Shown: positions 17,182-26,609, counted from the stretch's first letter. The stretch: 64,000 nt of DNA from Phycicoccus flavus (GCF_004025965.2 NZ_SAYU02000009.1:1-64000), one strand, 5' to 3'. Notes: generated by a model not told the origin, from the sequence alone. Numbers and translations are program-made.

Positions 17182-19643
17182 GCCGAGCGCTCCCGTCGCG
17201 AGGCGAGGACGCGGCCGAGCTCGCGGAGCAGGCCGTCGCTGGTCAGCGGGTCGCGCACGGCGATGCGCACCCACTGCGGACCGAGCCCGGGGAAGGTGTC
17301 GCCCCGGCGGACGGCGTAGCCGCGCTCGCGCAGGGCCTCGCGGACGCCGTCGCCGACCTCGACGAGGACGAAGCTCGTGGCCGACGGGACGGGCCGCAGG
17401 CCGAGGTCGCGCAGCCCGCGGAGCAGGTGGTGGCGCCAGCCGGCGGTCTCCTCGGCGGCGCGGGCGGCCTCGGCCCGGGCCAGGGGGCTCGCCGTCTCGA
17501 CCATGACCCGGGCGGCGAGGGTGCCGACCGACCAGGGCGGCTGCTGCTCGGCGAGCCGGGCGAGCAGGACCGGGTCGCCGACGACGTACCCCGCCCGCAG
17601 CCCGGCCAGGGCCCACGTCTTGGTCAGTGAGCGCAGGACGAGCAGCCCGGCGAGGTCGGGGCCGACGACGGAGGCGGACTCCCGGGCGTCGGTGTCGGCG
17701 AAGGCCTCGTCGACGACGAGGACCCGGCCGGGGGCGCGCAGGGCCTCGACCGCCTCGCGCGGGTGCAGCACGCCGGTGGGGTTCGTCGGGTTGCCGAGGA
17801 CGACGAGGTCGGCGTCGGCCGGGACGGCGGCGGGGTCGAGAGCGAAGTCGTCCTCGGCCCGCAGGACGACGTGCTCCGGAACCGTCCCCGCGAGGCGCAG
17901 CGCGGCCTCGGGCTCGGTGAACTGGGGGTGGACGACGACGGCGCGCCGTGGGTGCAGGGCCCGGGCGAGGAGGGTGAACGCCTCGGCGGCCCCGGCGGTG
18001 GGGAGGACGGCGGCCTCGGGCACCCCGTGGCGCCGGGCCAGGGCGGCGCGGGCGGCGTCGGCGCTGGGGTAGGCGGCCAGGTCGCCGACGGCACGGCGCA
18101 GGTGCTCGGCCAGCCAGGGCGGGGGAGCGCTGCCGCGGACGTTGACGGCGAGGTCGACGAGCCCGGGGGTCGCCTCGGCGTCGCCGTGGTGGCGCAGCGG
18201 GTCGGCGACGGCGTCCTGGCCGGCCGGGACGCCGGTGCCCAGCCGGACGGGGGTCTCCGGGACCGGCAGCGGCACCCGGCTCGGGGCGGCGTGGACGGCG
18301 TCGGCGAAGCGCGCCGCGAGGTCCGGGTGCCCGGCCCAGTGCACGTGCAGGTAGGAGGCGTGCAGCGTCGGCGACCCGGTGCCGGCGGGGTCCAGCGACC
18401 AGCCCTCGGCCTCGCCGTCGAGCAGCCACCCGGGCGCGTCCCCGGCCCCGGGCGTGGTCCGGGTGCGGTGGAACTCGTGGCCGTGGACGGTGGCGCCGGC
18501 GGCGCCGAGCAGGGTGTCGGCGGCGGCCGTCGCCGTGCGGTAGCGCAGGGTGAGCCGCGGGTGCATCGCGGCGGTCGTGGGGACGGCGCCGACGAGGGCG
18601 TGCCCCTCGACGGCCTCGGCGAGGTAGAGCAGCCCGGCGCACTCGGCGACGGTGGGGATGCCCGCGCGCACCGCGTCGCCGATGTCGGCCAGCAGCGAGG
18701 TGTTGCCGGCCAGGGTCGCGGCGTGGACCTCGGGGAAGCCGCCGCCGAGGTAGATGCCGCTCGTGCCGTCGGGCAGGGCCGGGTCGAGCGCGGGGTCGAA
18801 GACGACGGGCTCGCAGCCCTGGGCCCGCAGCAGCTCGTCGATCTCGGCGTACCGGAACGTGAACGCGCGACCGCCGGCGACCGCCACCCGGCGGGGGGCG
18901 CGGACCGGGCCCGCGGGCGGCGCCCAGGGCTCGGCGTCGAGACCGGGCGCGCTGCGGGCCAGCGCGAGGACGGCGTCGAGGTCGACGAGGCGCGCGGTCT
19001 GCTCGGCCAGCCGGTCCAGGGCGGTGACGGCGTCGTCGCGCTCGGCGACGGGGACCAGGCCCAGGTGCCGCGAGGGCGCGGACACCCCGGCGTCCCGGGG
19101 CAGCACACCGAGGACGGGCACGCCGAGCGCCTCGACCGCGCGCCGGACCTCGGCGGCGTGCCGGTCCGACCCGGCCTTGTTGAGGACGACCCCGCCGACG
19201 TGGACGTCGGGGTCGAAGGTCCGCAGCCCGTGGACCGTGGCGGCGACCGTGCGGGCGGCCGAGGAGATGTCGAGGACGAGGAGCACCGGCGAGGCCGTCA
19301 GCGCGGCGACGTGGGCGGTGGAGGACCAGCCGTCGGTGCCGAGCCGCCCGTCGAAGAGGCCCATGACGCCCTCGACGACGGTGACGTCGGCGGGCGCCGG
19401 GGTCATCGCGGCGTGCGCGAGCAGCGGCAGCACCCGCTCCTCGCCCTGGAGCCAGGGGTCGAGGTTGCGGCCGGGCCGGCCGGTCGCGAGCGCGTGGTAG
19501 CCGGGGTCGATGTAGTCGGGCCCGACCTTGGCGGCGGCGACGTCGTGCCCGGCCCGGCTCAGGGCGGCCATGAGCCCGACGGCGACCGTCGTCTTGCCCT
19601 GCCCGGACGCGGCCGCCGCGACGACGACGCGCGGGACGGTCAC
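17178..19643 (-). CDS. CobB-CobC fusion: cobyrinate a,c-diamide synthase / threonine-phosphate decarboxylase-like aminotransferase
   Basis: One 821-aa frame joins two enzymes. Residues 1 to about 470 are CobB, with P-loop AAASGQGKTT (about 9-18) and glutaminase nucleophile C335 in AECAGLLYL. The late His region LHASYLHVHW completes the glutamine amidotransferase. This part amidates the a and c side chains of hydrogenobyrinate. From about 490, LAVNVRGSAPPPWL begins a fold-type I PLP enzyme like CobC/CobD, with the PLP lysine K675 in SLTKTWALAGLRAGY; it would make aminopropanol phosphate. There is no stop between the parts. The GTG overlaps the cobO stop; a second GTG lies 3 bases upstream. Confidence 0.93.
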   Translation of the reverse strand: MTVPRVVVAAAASGQGKTTVAVGLMAALSRAGHDVAAAKVGPDYIDPGYHALATGRPGRNLDPWLQGEERVLPLLAHAAMTPAPADVTVVEGVMGLFDGRLGTDGWSSTAHVAALTASPVLLVLDISSAARTVAATVHGLRTFDPDVHVGGVVLNKAGSDRHAAEVRRAVEALGVPVLGVLPRDAGVSAPSRHLGLVPVAERDDAVTALDRLAEQTARLVDLDAVLALARSAPGLDAEPWAPPAGPVRAPRRVAVAGGRAFTFRYAEIDELLRAQGCEPVVFDPALDPALPDGTSGIYLGGGFPEVHAATLAGNTSLLADIGDAVRAGIPTVAECAGLLYLAEAVEGHALVGAVPTTAAMHPRLTLRYRTATAAADTLLGAAGATVHGHEFHRTRTTPGAGDAPGWLLDGEAEGWSLDPAGTGSPTLHASYLHVHWAGHPDLAARFADAVHAAPSRVPLPVPETPVRLGTGVPAGQDAVADPLRHHGDAEATPGLVDLAVNVRGSAPPPWLAEHLRRAVGDLAAYPSADAARAALARRHGVPEAAVLPTAGAAEAFTLLARALHPRRAVVVHPQFTEPEAALRLAGTVPEHVVLRAEDDFALDPAAVPADADLVVLGNPTNPTGVLHPREAVEALRAPGRVLVVDEAFADTDARESASVVGPDLAGLLVLRSLTKTWALAGLRAGYVVGDPVLLARLAEQQPPWSVGTLAARVMVETASPLARAEAARAAEETAGWRHHLLRGLRDLGLRPVPSATSFVLVEVGDGVREALRERGYAVRRGDTFPGLGPQWVRIAVRDPLTSDGLLRELGRVLASRRERSA

Positions 19644-20254
19644 CACTCGATGCCCTTCTGGCCCTTCTGCCCCTGGTCGAAGGGGTGGCGGACCTTGGTC
19701 ATCTCGGTGTGGACGTCGGCGATCTCGAGCAGCCGCGGGTCGGGGTCGCGGCCGGTGATGACGACGTGCTGGTAGCCGGGCCGCTCGGAGAGGACGCGGA
19801 CGACCTCCTCGGCGTCGACCCAGCCCCACTTCATGACGTAGGTGAACTCGTCGAGGACGTAGAGGGTGTGGGTCTCGTCGGCGAGCCGGCGGACGATCTC
19901 GGCCCAGCCCTCGCGGGCGTCGGCGGCGTGGTCCTCCTCGGACCCGGCCTTGCGCGACCAGGACCAGCCCGAGCCCATCTTGTGCCACTCGACCGGGCCG
20001 CCCTCGCCGGTCTGCTCGTGCAGCCGGCCCAGCGCCTCGAGCGCCGCCTGCTCGCCGATGCGCCACTTGGCGCTCTTGACGAACTGGAACACCCCGATCG
20101 ACCAGCCCTGGTTCCAGCCGCGCAGCGCGAGCCCGAAGGCCGCGGTCGACTTGCCCTTGCCGGCGCCGCCGTGGACGACGACGAGGGGGCGGTTGCGGCG
20201 CTGGCGGGTGGTGAGCCCGTCCTTGGCGGTCTGCGGGACCTGTCCCTGCGGCAT
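19640..20254 (-). CDS. cobO: Cob(I)yrinic acid a,c-diamide adenosyltransferase
   Basis: CobO transfers the 5'-deoxyadenosyl group from ATP to reduced cobalt. The 204-aa protein has the modified P-loop VHGGAGKGKSTAAFG (about residues 29-43). It also has VFQFVKSAKW, VLDEFTYVMKWGWV and VVITGRDPDPRLLEIAD, all family hallmarks. The ATG overlaps the chelatase stop at 20254. A ferredoxin- or flavin-type corrinoid reductase is not seen in the window. Confidence 0.95.
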   Translation of the reverse strand: MPQGQVPQTAKDGLTTRQRRNRPLVVVHGGAGKGKSTAAFGLALRGWNQGWSIGVFQFVKSAKWRIGEQAALEALGRLHEQTGEGGPVEWHKMGSGWSWSRKAGSEEDHAADAREGWAEIVRRLADETHTLYVLDEFTYVMKWGWVDAEEVVRVLSERPGYQHVVITGRDPDPRLLEIADVHTEMTKVRHPFDQGQKGQKGIEW

Positions 20255-22365
20255 CAGGCGATCCTCTCGTGGGGGGCGGAGCGGGGGTCGGCGGCGGCCC
20301 GCGCGGAGGAGACGGTGGCGACGAGCGCGTCGGCCGCGACCTCGCCGAGGGGCACGTGGGTGGCGCCCATCCGGCCGGCGAGGTCGGCGGCGAGGCCGAG
20401 CCGGAAGCGGCCGGTCTCGCAGTCGACGACGACGGTCTGGACACCGGTGGCGGGCCAGGCGTCGGCGATCCGGGTGGCCCGGTCCAGGGCGTCGGAGCCG
20501 GCGGTGGCGCGCCCGTCGGTGACGAGGACGAGCAGCGGGCGGCGGCGGGGGTCGCGGATGCGCTCGAGGTCGAGGGTGCGGGCGGCGAGGACGAGGCCCT
20601 CGGCCAGCGGCGTCCGGCCGCCGTGCCGGACGGTCTCGAGGCAGCGGGCGGCGGCCTCGACCGACGACGTCGGCGGCAGGTCCAGGGTCGCGCCGGTCCC
20701 GCGGAAGGTGACGAGGCCGACCCGGTCGCGGCGCTGGTAGGCGTCAAGCAGTAGCGACAGGACGGCGGTCTTCACCTCGGACATCCGGCGCCGTGCGCCC
20801 ATCGAGCCGGAGGCGTCGACGGCGAGCAGCACGAGGTTGGACTCCTGGCCCTGGAGGACGGCCGAGCGCAGGTGACCGGCGCCGACCCGCAGGCGCCCGG
20901 TGTCACCGGCCGCCCGGTCTCGGGCCGCGGCGGCGACGGTGGCGGGCAGGTGCAGGCGGCCGCTCGCGCCGGGGCGCCAGCCGACGGCGCGGCCGTTGGT
21001 CGTCAGGGCGCGGCTGCGCCTGCCGGGGTCGCCGAGGCCGACGCCGGTGAGGCGCAGGACCTTCGGGCGGAAGGCCGGGCCGCTGCCGGCCAGGCCGGCG
21101 GGGGCGACACCGGGAGCGTCGGGGGCCGGCGGGCGCTCGTCGGCGTCGGCGTCCGCGGGGTCGCCGTCCGGGCCGGCGGGGTCGGGCGGGGTGCGGGCGT
21201 CCTGGGGCGCCTGCCCGTCGCCGGTGCCGTCCGGCGGGGGAGGGGTGCCGTCCTGCGGTGCGGCGTCCTCGGGCCCGTCGTCGGGGGCCGGGCCGCCGCC
21301 GTCGGGTCCCTCGCCGGGGTCCTCGGAGCCGTCGGTGCCATCCGGGGGCGGGTCGTCGTCGAGGTCGTCGAGCAGCCGGTCGAGGAGGTCCTCGTCGAGG
21401 CCGGGGGCGTCGAACGGGTTGCGGCGGCGGCGGTGCGGCAGCGAGAGCCGGGCCGCGGCGCGGACGTCGGCCCGGGTGACCCGGGTCCGCCCGTGCCAGG
21501 CGGCGTGGGCCTTGGCGGCCCGGGCGGTGACGATGTCGGCGCGCAGGCCGTCGACGTCGAAGCCGGCGCAGACGCGGGCGACGGCGGCGAGGGCCGCGTC
21601 GGTGAGCTCGACGTCGTCGACGCCGGCGCGGGCGGTGGCGATGCGCTGTGCCAGCGCCTCCTGGTCCGCCGCGAACCGGGCGGCGAAGCCCTCGGGGTCG
21701 GCGTCGAAGGCCAGCCGGCGGCGGACGACCTCGGCCCGCTCGGCGGGCTCGCGGCTCGCGGCGACCTCGACGGTGAGCCCGAACCGGTCGAGCAGCTGCG
21801 GGCGCAGCTCGCCCTCCTCGGGGTTCATCGTCCCGACGAGGACGAGCTCGGCGGCGTGGCTCACCGAGACACCGTCGCGCTCGACGCTGGCGCGGCCCAT
21901 CGCCGCGGCGTCGAGGAGGAGGTCGACGAGGTGGTCGTGGAGCAGGTTGACCTCGTCGACGTAGAGGATCCCGCGGTGGGCGGCGGCGAGCAGGCCGGGC
22001 TGGAAGGTCGCCCGGCCCTCGCCGAGCGCGCGGCCGAGGTCGAGGGAGCCGATGACGCGGTCCTCGGTGGCGCCGACCGGCAGCTCGACGAGGCGGGCCG
22101 GGCGGACGTCGGCGGCGGGGTCGGCCGGGTGCGGGCCGTCGGGGCAGGTGGGGTCCGGGTGCTCGGGGTCGCACGAGAAGCGGCAGCCGCGCACGACGCG
22201 CTCGTCGGGCATGAGGTCGACGAGGGCCCGGACGATCGTCGACTTGGCCGTGCCCTTCTCCCCGCGGACGAGGACGCCGCCCACCGACGGCGAGACCGTG
22301 GTGAGGACGAGGGCGAGGGCGAGGTCGTCGGACCCCACGACGGCCGAGAACGGGAAGTGGACCAC
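20254..22365 (-). CDS. Magnesium-chelatase-type ChlI/ChlD protein, cobaltochelatase ATPase partner
   Basis: This 703-aa protein is the likely AAA+ motor of the aerobic cobaltochelatase, working with CobN in place of CobS/CobT. An N-terminal AAA+ domain has Walker A RGEKGTAKST and Walker B ILYVDEVNLL. A Pro/Asp-rich linker spans about residues 350-440, and a C-terminal von Willebrand A domain carries the MIDAS motif DASGSMGA. I chose the GTG at 22365 because it follows AGGAGGAG and lies downstream of the cobalamin riboswitch. The first ATG (22539) lies before the aptamer. It heads the cob operon running to cbiB. Confidence 0.9.
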   Translation of the reverse strand: MVHFPFSAVVGSDDLALALVLTTVSPSVGGVLVRGEKGTAKSTIVRALVDLMPDERVVRGCRFSCDPEHPDPTCPDGPHPADPAADVRPARLVELPVGATEDRVIGSLDLGRALGEGRATFQPGLLAAAHRGILYVDEVNLLHDHLVDLLLDAAAMGRASVERDGVSVSHAAELVLVGTMNPEEGELRPQLLDRFGLTVEVAASREPAERAEVVRRRLAFDADPEGFAARFAADQEALAQRIATARAGVDDVELTDAALAAVARVCAGFDVDGLRADIVTARAAKAHAAWHGRTRVTRADVRAAARLSLPHRRRRNPFDAPGLDEDLLDRLLDDLDDDPPPDGTDGSEDPGEGPDGGGPAPDDGPEDAAPQDGTPPPPDGTGDGQAPQDARTPPDPAGPDGDPADADADERPPAPDAPGVAPAGLAGSGPAFRPKVLRLTGVGLGDPGRRSRALTTNGRAVGWRPGASGRLHLPATVAAAARDRAAGDTGRLRVGAGHLRSAVLQGQESNLVLLAVDASGSMGARRRMSEVKTAVLSLLLDAYQRRDRVGLVTFRGTGATLDLPPTSSVEAAARCLETVRHGGRTPLAEGLVLAARTLDLERIRDPRRRPLLVLVTDGRATAGSDALDRATRIADAWPATGVQTVVVDCETGRFRLGLAADLAGRMGATHVPLGEVAADALVATVSSARAAADPRSAPHERIA

Positions 22366-22394
22366 GGGTTGGGGCTGCTCCTCCTGCGGCGAGT

Positions 22395-22528
22395 GACCAC
22401 GCTCGCCCGAGTGACCGGCACCGCCGGTGGCGGACCGGCGGCGGGCCTCCGGGACGTCCTGGCTCTCCCGTGACGGGATGACAGTGGCGGGACCGCTCCG
22501 GACTCTCACCGGATTCCTCGCGAAGGCC
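22395..22528 (-). promoter_or_regulatory. Cobalamin riboswitch upstream of chlID-cobO-cobB/C-cobA-cobS-cobU-cbiB
   Basis: Read on the minus strand, the leader has the P3-P6 core GGTGAGAGTCCGG and then the B12 box CGCCACTGT (GCCACTGT at 22481-22488). CCAGGAC follows further on. Downstream, a GC-rich hairpin formed around CGCCGGT and ACCGGCG precedes the AGGAGGAG ribosome-binding site, consistent with sequestration when B12 is bound. The gene-free stretch 22366-22672 also holds the cobL promoter. Confidence 0.88.
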
Positions 22529-22659
22529 GGGGCCATCATGGCACGTCGTCCCGCCGGGTGCTCCGGCCGTCACGCGATCGGGGCCCCGGGTGACGGGTGA
22601 CCGCCCGGGTGGTCCGGGCGACGACACCTGCGCCGTACGCCGCGCGAGAGGGTCCCGCC

Positions 22660-22665
22660 TACGCT
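22660..22665 (+). promoter_or_regulatory. -10 hexamer TACGCT of cobL
   Basis: TACGCT, 7 bases, then the cobL GTG at 22673. The leaderless arrangement leaves no room for a riboswitch on this transcript. Confidence 0.6.
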
Positions 22666-22672
22666 GAGCGCC

Positions 22673-23944
22673 GTGATCGACGTCATCGGGGTGCCCGCCG
22701 AGGGGCCGCAGGCCCTGCCCCCGGCGACCCGGGCGGTGCTGCGGGGGGCGCGGACGGTCCTCGGCTCGCCGCGGCTGCTCGGGCTGCTCGGCCCGGAGGA
22801 CCCCGCCGACCGACGCCCCTGGCCGGCGCCGCTGTCGGCCGGTCTCCCCGGCCTGCTCGAGGACCTCCCCACCATCGCCGGGGGTGCGGACGGCCCGGGG
22901 GGCGTCGTCGCCCTGGCCAGTGGCGACCCGCTCGTCTCCGGCATCGGGACGACGCTGGTGCGAGTGCTCGGGGCGGACGCCGTGCGGGTGCACCCGGCCG
23001 TGTCGTCGGTGGCGCTGGCCCGGGCCCGGATGCGCTGGTCGGCCGAGGAGTCGCAGGTCGTCGGGCTCGTGTCCGCCGCGGCCGGGGCGATCCGGCCGTG
23101 GCTCGCCCCCGGCGCCCGCCTGCTCGTCCTCTCCGCCACCGAGGCGACGCCCCGCGAGGTCGCCGCGGTCCTCGTCGCCGACGGCTGCGGGGCCGCCCGG
23201 CTCACCGTGCTCGGCGACCTCGGCGCCGCCGGCGAGAGCCGGGTCGGGACGACCGCCGACGCGCTGCTCGCCGACCCCACGGCCCCGCTGCCGCGCCTGC
23301 ACGTCCTCGCCGTCGAGGTACCGTCCGACGCCGTCCTGCCGGGGCGCGCACCCGGCCTCCCCGACGACGCCTTCGCCCACGACGGCCAGCTGACCAAGGC
23401 CGAGCTGCGGGCCCTCGCCGTCGCCGCCCTGCGCCCCCTGCCCGGGCAGGTGCTGTGGGACCTCGGCGCCGGCGCCGGGTCGGTGTCGGTCGAGTGGTGC
23501 CGCCTGGCCCCCGGGGCCCGCGCCGTCGCCGTCGAGCGCGACCCGACGCGCGCCGAGCGGGTCGCCGCCAACGCCGCCGCCCACGGCGTCCCGGTGCGGG
23601 TGGTGCGGGCCGACGTCGCCGACGCCGTGGCCGACGCCGGCGCCCTGCCGGCGCCCGACGCCGTGTTCGTCGGCGGGGGCGCCACCGACGCCGTGGTCGA
23701 GGCCGCCTGGGCCGCGCTGCCGCCCGGCGGACGTCTCGTCGTCCCGGCGGTGACGCTCGGGACCGAGGCGCTGGTCGTCGCCGCGCACGCCCGGCACGGG
23801 GGGACGCTGCGTCGGTTCACCGTCGAGCGGGCCGAGCCGCTCGGCCGCCACCTGTCCTGGACCCCGGCGCGACCCGTCGTCCAGTGGGCGGCGACCAGGC
23901 CCGCGGACGTCCCGCCCACCCCCGCCGCGGAGGAGACCCCATGA
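22673..23944 (+). CDS. cobL: Precorrin-6Y C5,15-methyltransferase (decarboxylating)
   Basis: CobL methylates C5 and C15 and decarboxylates the acetate on C12 to give precorrin-8. The 423-aa protein is the usual CbiE-CbiT fusion. The N-terminal tetrapyrrole methylase part (1 to about 225) has VALASGDPLVSGIGTTL and HPAVSSVALARARMRW. The C-terminal class I methyltransferase part (about 235-400) has the SAM-binding loop LWDLGAGAGSVSVEW. The ATG of cobM overlaps its stop. Confidence 0.95.
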   Translation: MIDVIGVPAEGPQALPPATRAVLRGARTVLGSPRLLGLLGPEDPADRRPWPAPLSAGLPGLLEDLPTIAGGADGPGGVVALASGDPLVSGIGTTLVRVLGADAVRVHPAVSSVALARARMRWSAEESQVVGLVSAAAGAIRPWLAPGARLLVLSATEATPREVAAVLVADGCGAARLTVLGDLGAAGESRVGTTADALLADPTAPLPRLHVLAVEVPSDAVLPGRAPGLPDDAFAHDGQLTKAELRALAVAALRPLPGQVLWDLGAGAGSVSVEWCRLAPGARAVAVERDPTRAERVAANAAAHGVPVRVVRADVADAVADAGALPAPDAVFVGGGATDAVVEAAWAALPPGGRLVVPAVTLGTEALVVAAHARHGGTLRRFTVERAEPLGRHLSWTPARPVVQWAATRPADVPPTPAAEETP

Positions 23945-24711
23945 CCGTCCACTTCGTCGGCGCCGGCCCCGGGGCCGCGGACCTGCTCACGGTGCGGGCG
24001 GTGCGGCTGCTGGAGCGGGCGCAGGTCTGCCTCTACGCCGGGACCTACCTCGACGCCGCCGTCCTCGAGCACTGCCCCGAGGGCGCGGAGCTCGTCGACA
24101 CCCAGCACCTCGACCTCGACACCATCACCCGGCACCTCGTCGGGGCCCACGCGCGCGGCCTCGACGTCGTCCGGCTGTGCTCCGGCGACCCGTCGGTCTA
24201 CTCCGCCGTCGCCGAGCAGGCCCGCCGCCTCGACGCCGCCGGTGTCCCCTGGGACGTGACGCCCGGGGTGCCCGCCTACGCCGCCACCGCCGCCCTCGCC
24301 GGGCGCGAGCTCACCGTGCCCGAGGTCGCCCAGACCGTCGTCCTCACCCGGGCCCAGCAGGACTCGACGGCGATGCCGCCCGGGGAGGACCTCGCGACGT
24401 ACGCGGCCACCGGCGCGACGCTCGTCCTGCACCTCGCGATCCGCCACACCCGACGGCTCGCCGACCTCCTGGCCGGGCACTACGGGGCGGACTGCCCGGT
24501 CGTCGTCGGCGCCGCCGTGAGCACCCCGCGCGAGCTCGTCATCCGCTCGACGCTGGCCCACGTCGCCGACCGCGTCGAGGAGGCGGGGCTGCGGCAGTCG
24601 TCGGTCATCCTCGTGGGGCGGGCGCTGGCCGCCGAGGGGTTCGTCGAGAGCCACCTGTACGGGTCGCGGGAGCGCCCGGGAGCGGGTCCCGCGGCCCCGA
24701 CGGTGTTGTAG
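23941..24711 (+). CDS. cobM: Precorrin-4 C11-methyltransferase
   Basis: CobM methylates precorrin-4 at C11 to give precorrin-5. The 256-aa protein has the tetrapyrrole methylase motifs VHFVGAGPGAADLLTVRA, VCLYAGTYLD, RLCSGDPSVYSA and VTPGVPAYAATAALAG. The ATGA overlap with cobL indicates coupling. It ends in TAG, rare in this window, and that TAG is also the first half of a TAGCCT hexamer at the start of the cbiM leader. Confidence 0.95.
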   Translation: MTVHFVGAGPGAADLLTVRAVRLLERAQVCLYAGTYLDAAVLEHCPEGAELVDTQHLDLDTITRHLVGAHARGLDVVRLCSGDPSVYSAVAEQARRLDAAGVPWDVTPGVPAYAATAALAGRELTVPEVAQTVVLTRAQQDSTAMPPGEDLATYAATGATLVLHLAIRHTRRLADLLAGHYGADCPVVVGAAVSTPRELVIRSTLAHVADRVEEAGLRQSSVILVGRALAAEGFVESHLYGSRERPGAGPAAPTVL

Positions 24712-24714
24712 CCT
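24709..24714 (+). promoter_or_regulatory. -10 hexamer TAGCCT for the cbiMNQO riboswitch leader
   Basis: The hexamer includes the cobM stop codon TAG. A start near 24722 would put the whole cobalamin aptamer in the leader. Confidence 0.55.
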
Positions 24715-24721
24715 CCCCTCA

Positions 24722-24843
24722 CGTCGTCTGCGTCGAGGAACCCGGTGCGACTCCGGGGCGGTCGCGCCACTGTGAGCGGGTCTTCCGCGAGCCAGGAACT
24801 CGGGACGGCGGACCGTCCGGGACGCGTCATCCCGGGGAAGGAC
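24722..24843 (+). promoter_or_regulatory. Cobalamin riboswitch upstream of cbiMNQO
   Basis: The leader shows GGAACCCGGTGCGACTCCGG and then the B12 box CGCCACTGTG (GCCACTGT at 24766-24773). GCCAGGAAC follows further on. After the aptamer a CCGGGA...TCCCGG hairpin sits immediately before and into the GGGGAAGGA ribosome-binding site of cbiM, which suggests translational repression by B12. Confidence 0.9.
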
Positions 24844-24849
24844 GTGCCA

Positions 24850-25536
24850 GTGCACATCGCCGAGGGCTTCCTGCCCCCACTCCACGCGGCCGGCTGGACC
24901 GTCGTCGCCGCGCCCTTCGTCGTCCACGGCGCCCGCGAGGTGCGCCGGGTCGTCACGGAGCGGCCCGACGCGCGGCTCCTGCTCGGCGCCGCCGGGGCCT
25001 TCACCTTCGTGCTCTCCGCGCTCAAGCTGCCGTCGGTGACCGGCTCGTCCTCGCACCCGACCGGCACCGGCGTCGGGGCCATCGTCTTCCGGCCGCCGGT
25101 CATGGCGCTCCTCGGCACCGTCGTCCTGCTCTTCCAGGCGCTGCTGCTCGCGCACGGCGGCCTCACCACTCTCGGCGCCAACGTCTTCTCGATGGCCGTC
25201 GTCGGGCCCTGGGCGGGCTACGGCTGCTACCGGCTGCTGGCCCGGGCGCCGCTCGGGGTCGCCGTCTTCGTCGGGGTCGCCGTCGCCGACCTCGCCACCT
25301 ACGTCACCACCTCCCTCCAGCTGGCGCTCGCCTTCCCGGACCCCACCTCCGGCCTGCTCGGCGCCCTGCTGCGCTTCCTCGGCATCTTCGCCGTGACTCA
25401 GGTGCCGCTGGCGGTCGTCGAGGGCATCCTCGGCGTCCTCCTCGTCCGCGCGCTGCGCTCCTGGGCCGGTCCCGAGCTCGCCGGCTTCGGCCGGGTGGGC
25501 GAGCCCGGCCCGCGGGAGGAGACCGTCGATGCGTGA
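24850..25536 (+). CDS. cbiM: Cobalt ECF transporter substrate-specific component CbiM
   Basis: CbiM is the multi-pass membrane S-component that binds Co2+. The 228-aa protein begins VHIAEGFLP, the conserved N-terminus in which the second-position His coordinates metal. I therefore use the GTG at 24850 and not the in-frame GTG at 24844, because the family needs His at position 2. [15 protein letters not shown] is the expected metal-site loop. The downstream cbiN ATG lies inside its 3' end. Confidence 0.94.
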   Translation: MHIAEGFLPPLHAAGWTVVAAPFVVHGAREVRRVVTERPDARLLLGAAGAFTFVLSALKLPSVTGSSSHPTGTGVGAIVFRPPVMALLGTVVLLFQALLLAHGGLTTLGANVFSMAVVGPWAGYGCYRLLARAPLGVAVFVGVAVADLATYVTTSLQLALAFPDPTSGLLGALLRFLGIFAVTQVPLAVVEGILGVLLVRALRSWAGPELAGFGRVGEPGPREETVDA

Positions 25537-25843
25537 GCGCCGCAGCACCGTGCTGCTCGTCCTCGTCGCGCTGTTCGTCGTCGTCGGCTGCTTCCTCGTC
25601 GCCGGCAACGTCGACTACGGCGGCACCGACTCGGCCGCGACCGACGCCATCGCCGCGTCCGACCCGGGCTACGAGCCGTGGTTCACCCACCTGTGGGCGC
25701 CGCGGTCCAAGGAGGTCGAGTCGGGGCTGTTCGCGCTCCAGGCCGCCCTCGGCGGCGGGGTCGTCGGGTTCGCGCTCGGCACGCTGCGCGAGCGGCGTCG
25801 CGCGCGCACGACCCCGCCGGCCGACGTCCCGGCGGAGCGCTGA
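25529..25843 (+). CDS. cbiN: Cobalt transport accessory protein CbiN
   Basis: The 104-aa protein has two transmembrane helices, about residues 7-27 and 67-85. The connecting loop holds [23 protein letters not shown], matching CbiN, the small subunit that enables metal loading of CbiM. It overlaps cbiM by 8 bases and is followed by cbiQ after one base. Confidence 0.92.
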   Translation: MRERRSTVLLVLVALFVVVGCFLVAGNVDYGGTDSAATDAIAASDPGYEPWFTHLWAPRSKEVESGLFALQAALGGGVVGFALGTLRERRRARTTPPADVPAER

Positions 25844-25844
25844 C

Positions 25845-26609
25845 GTGGCCCGGCTGGCCATCGACGACGCCGCCTGGGGCAACCGCTGGCGGCAGCGGAG
25901 CACCGCCGAGAAGGCGCTTCTCGCCCTCGGGCTGCTGGTCCTCGCCGTCACCTCGCGCGAGGTCGTCACCGGCGCCGCCGTCCTCGTGCTCGCCGTCGGC
26001 TGCGCGCTGGTCGGGGCACGGGTGCCGTGGCGCACCTACCTCAGGGTCGTCCTCGCCCCGCTGTCCTTCGTCGTCCTCGGCGCCGCCAGCGTGGCGGTCA
26101 CCGTCGGCGCCCGGCCCGACGGCGCGCTGCTGGCGCTCGGCCCGGTCGCCGTCACCGACGGGACGCTGACCACGGCGGGCCAGGTGCTGGCCCGGGCGCT
26201 GGCCGCGACGAGCGCCATGGCCCTGCTCGCGACGACGACGCCGGTCAGCGACCTGCTCACGGGGATGCGCCGGCTGCGGGTGCCCGAGGTCGTCGTCGAC
26301 GTCGCCGAGGTCATGTACCGCTTCGTCTTCCTCCTCCTCGACACCGTGGCGACCGTCCGCGAGGCGCAGACCGCCCGGCTCGGCTACGCCACCGGCCCCG
26401 CCGCCCGGCGCTCGCTGGGGATGCTCGGCTCGGCCGTCCTGCGGCAGGCCTGGACCCGTGCGCAGCGCCTCGACGCCGGGCTGGCCGGGCGCGGCGGCAG
26501 CGGTCCGCTGCGGACCCTTCCGGCGCTGCGCCCGGTGTCGGTACCGTTCGTCGCCGTGACGTGCACCGGTCTGGTCGCCCTGACGGCGGCGTCGGTGGTG
26601 CTGGCGTGA
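25845..26609 (+). CDS. cbiQ: Cobalt ECF transporter T component CbiQ
   Basis: This 254-aa transmembrane coupling protein links CbiM to the ATPase. It has four to five hydrophobic segments. The cytoplasmic coupling-helix motifs ARALAATSAM and RAQRLDAGLAGRG (the A-R-G type signature) are present. The GTG start lies one base after the cbiN stop. Its 3' end overlaps the cbiO GTG as GTGA. Confidence 0.92.
   Translation: MARLAIDDAAWGNRWRQRSTAEKALLALGLLVLAVTSREVVTGAAVLVLAVGCALVGARVPWRTYLRVVLAPLSFVVLGAASVAVTVGARPDGALLALGPVAVTDGTLTTAGQVLARALAATSAMALLATTTPVSDLLTGMRRLRVPEVVVDVAEVMYRFVFLLLDTVATVREAQTARLGYATGPAARRSLGMLGSAVLRQAWTRAQRLDAGLAGRGGSGPLRTLPALRPVSVPFVAVTCTGLVALTAASVVLA

Noticed and set aside
22366-22539. 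Longer N-terminus for the ChlI/ChlD protein from the ATG at 22539
   Set aside because: That stretch is the cobalamin riboswitch read as protein. The GTG at 22365 has a good ribosome-binding site and matches the family start.
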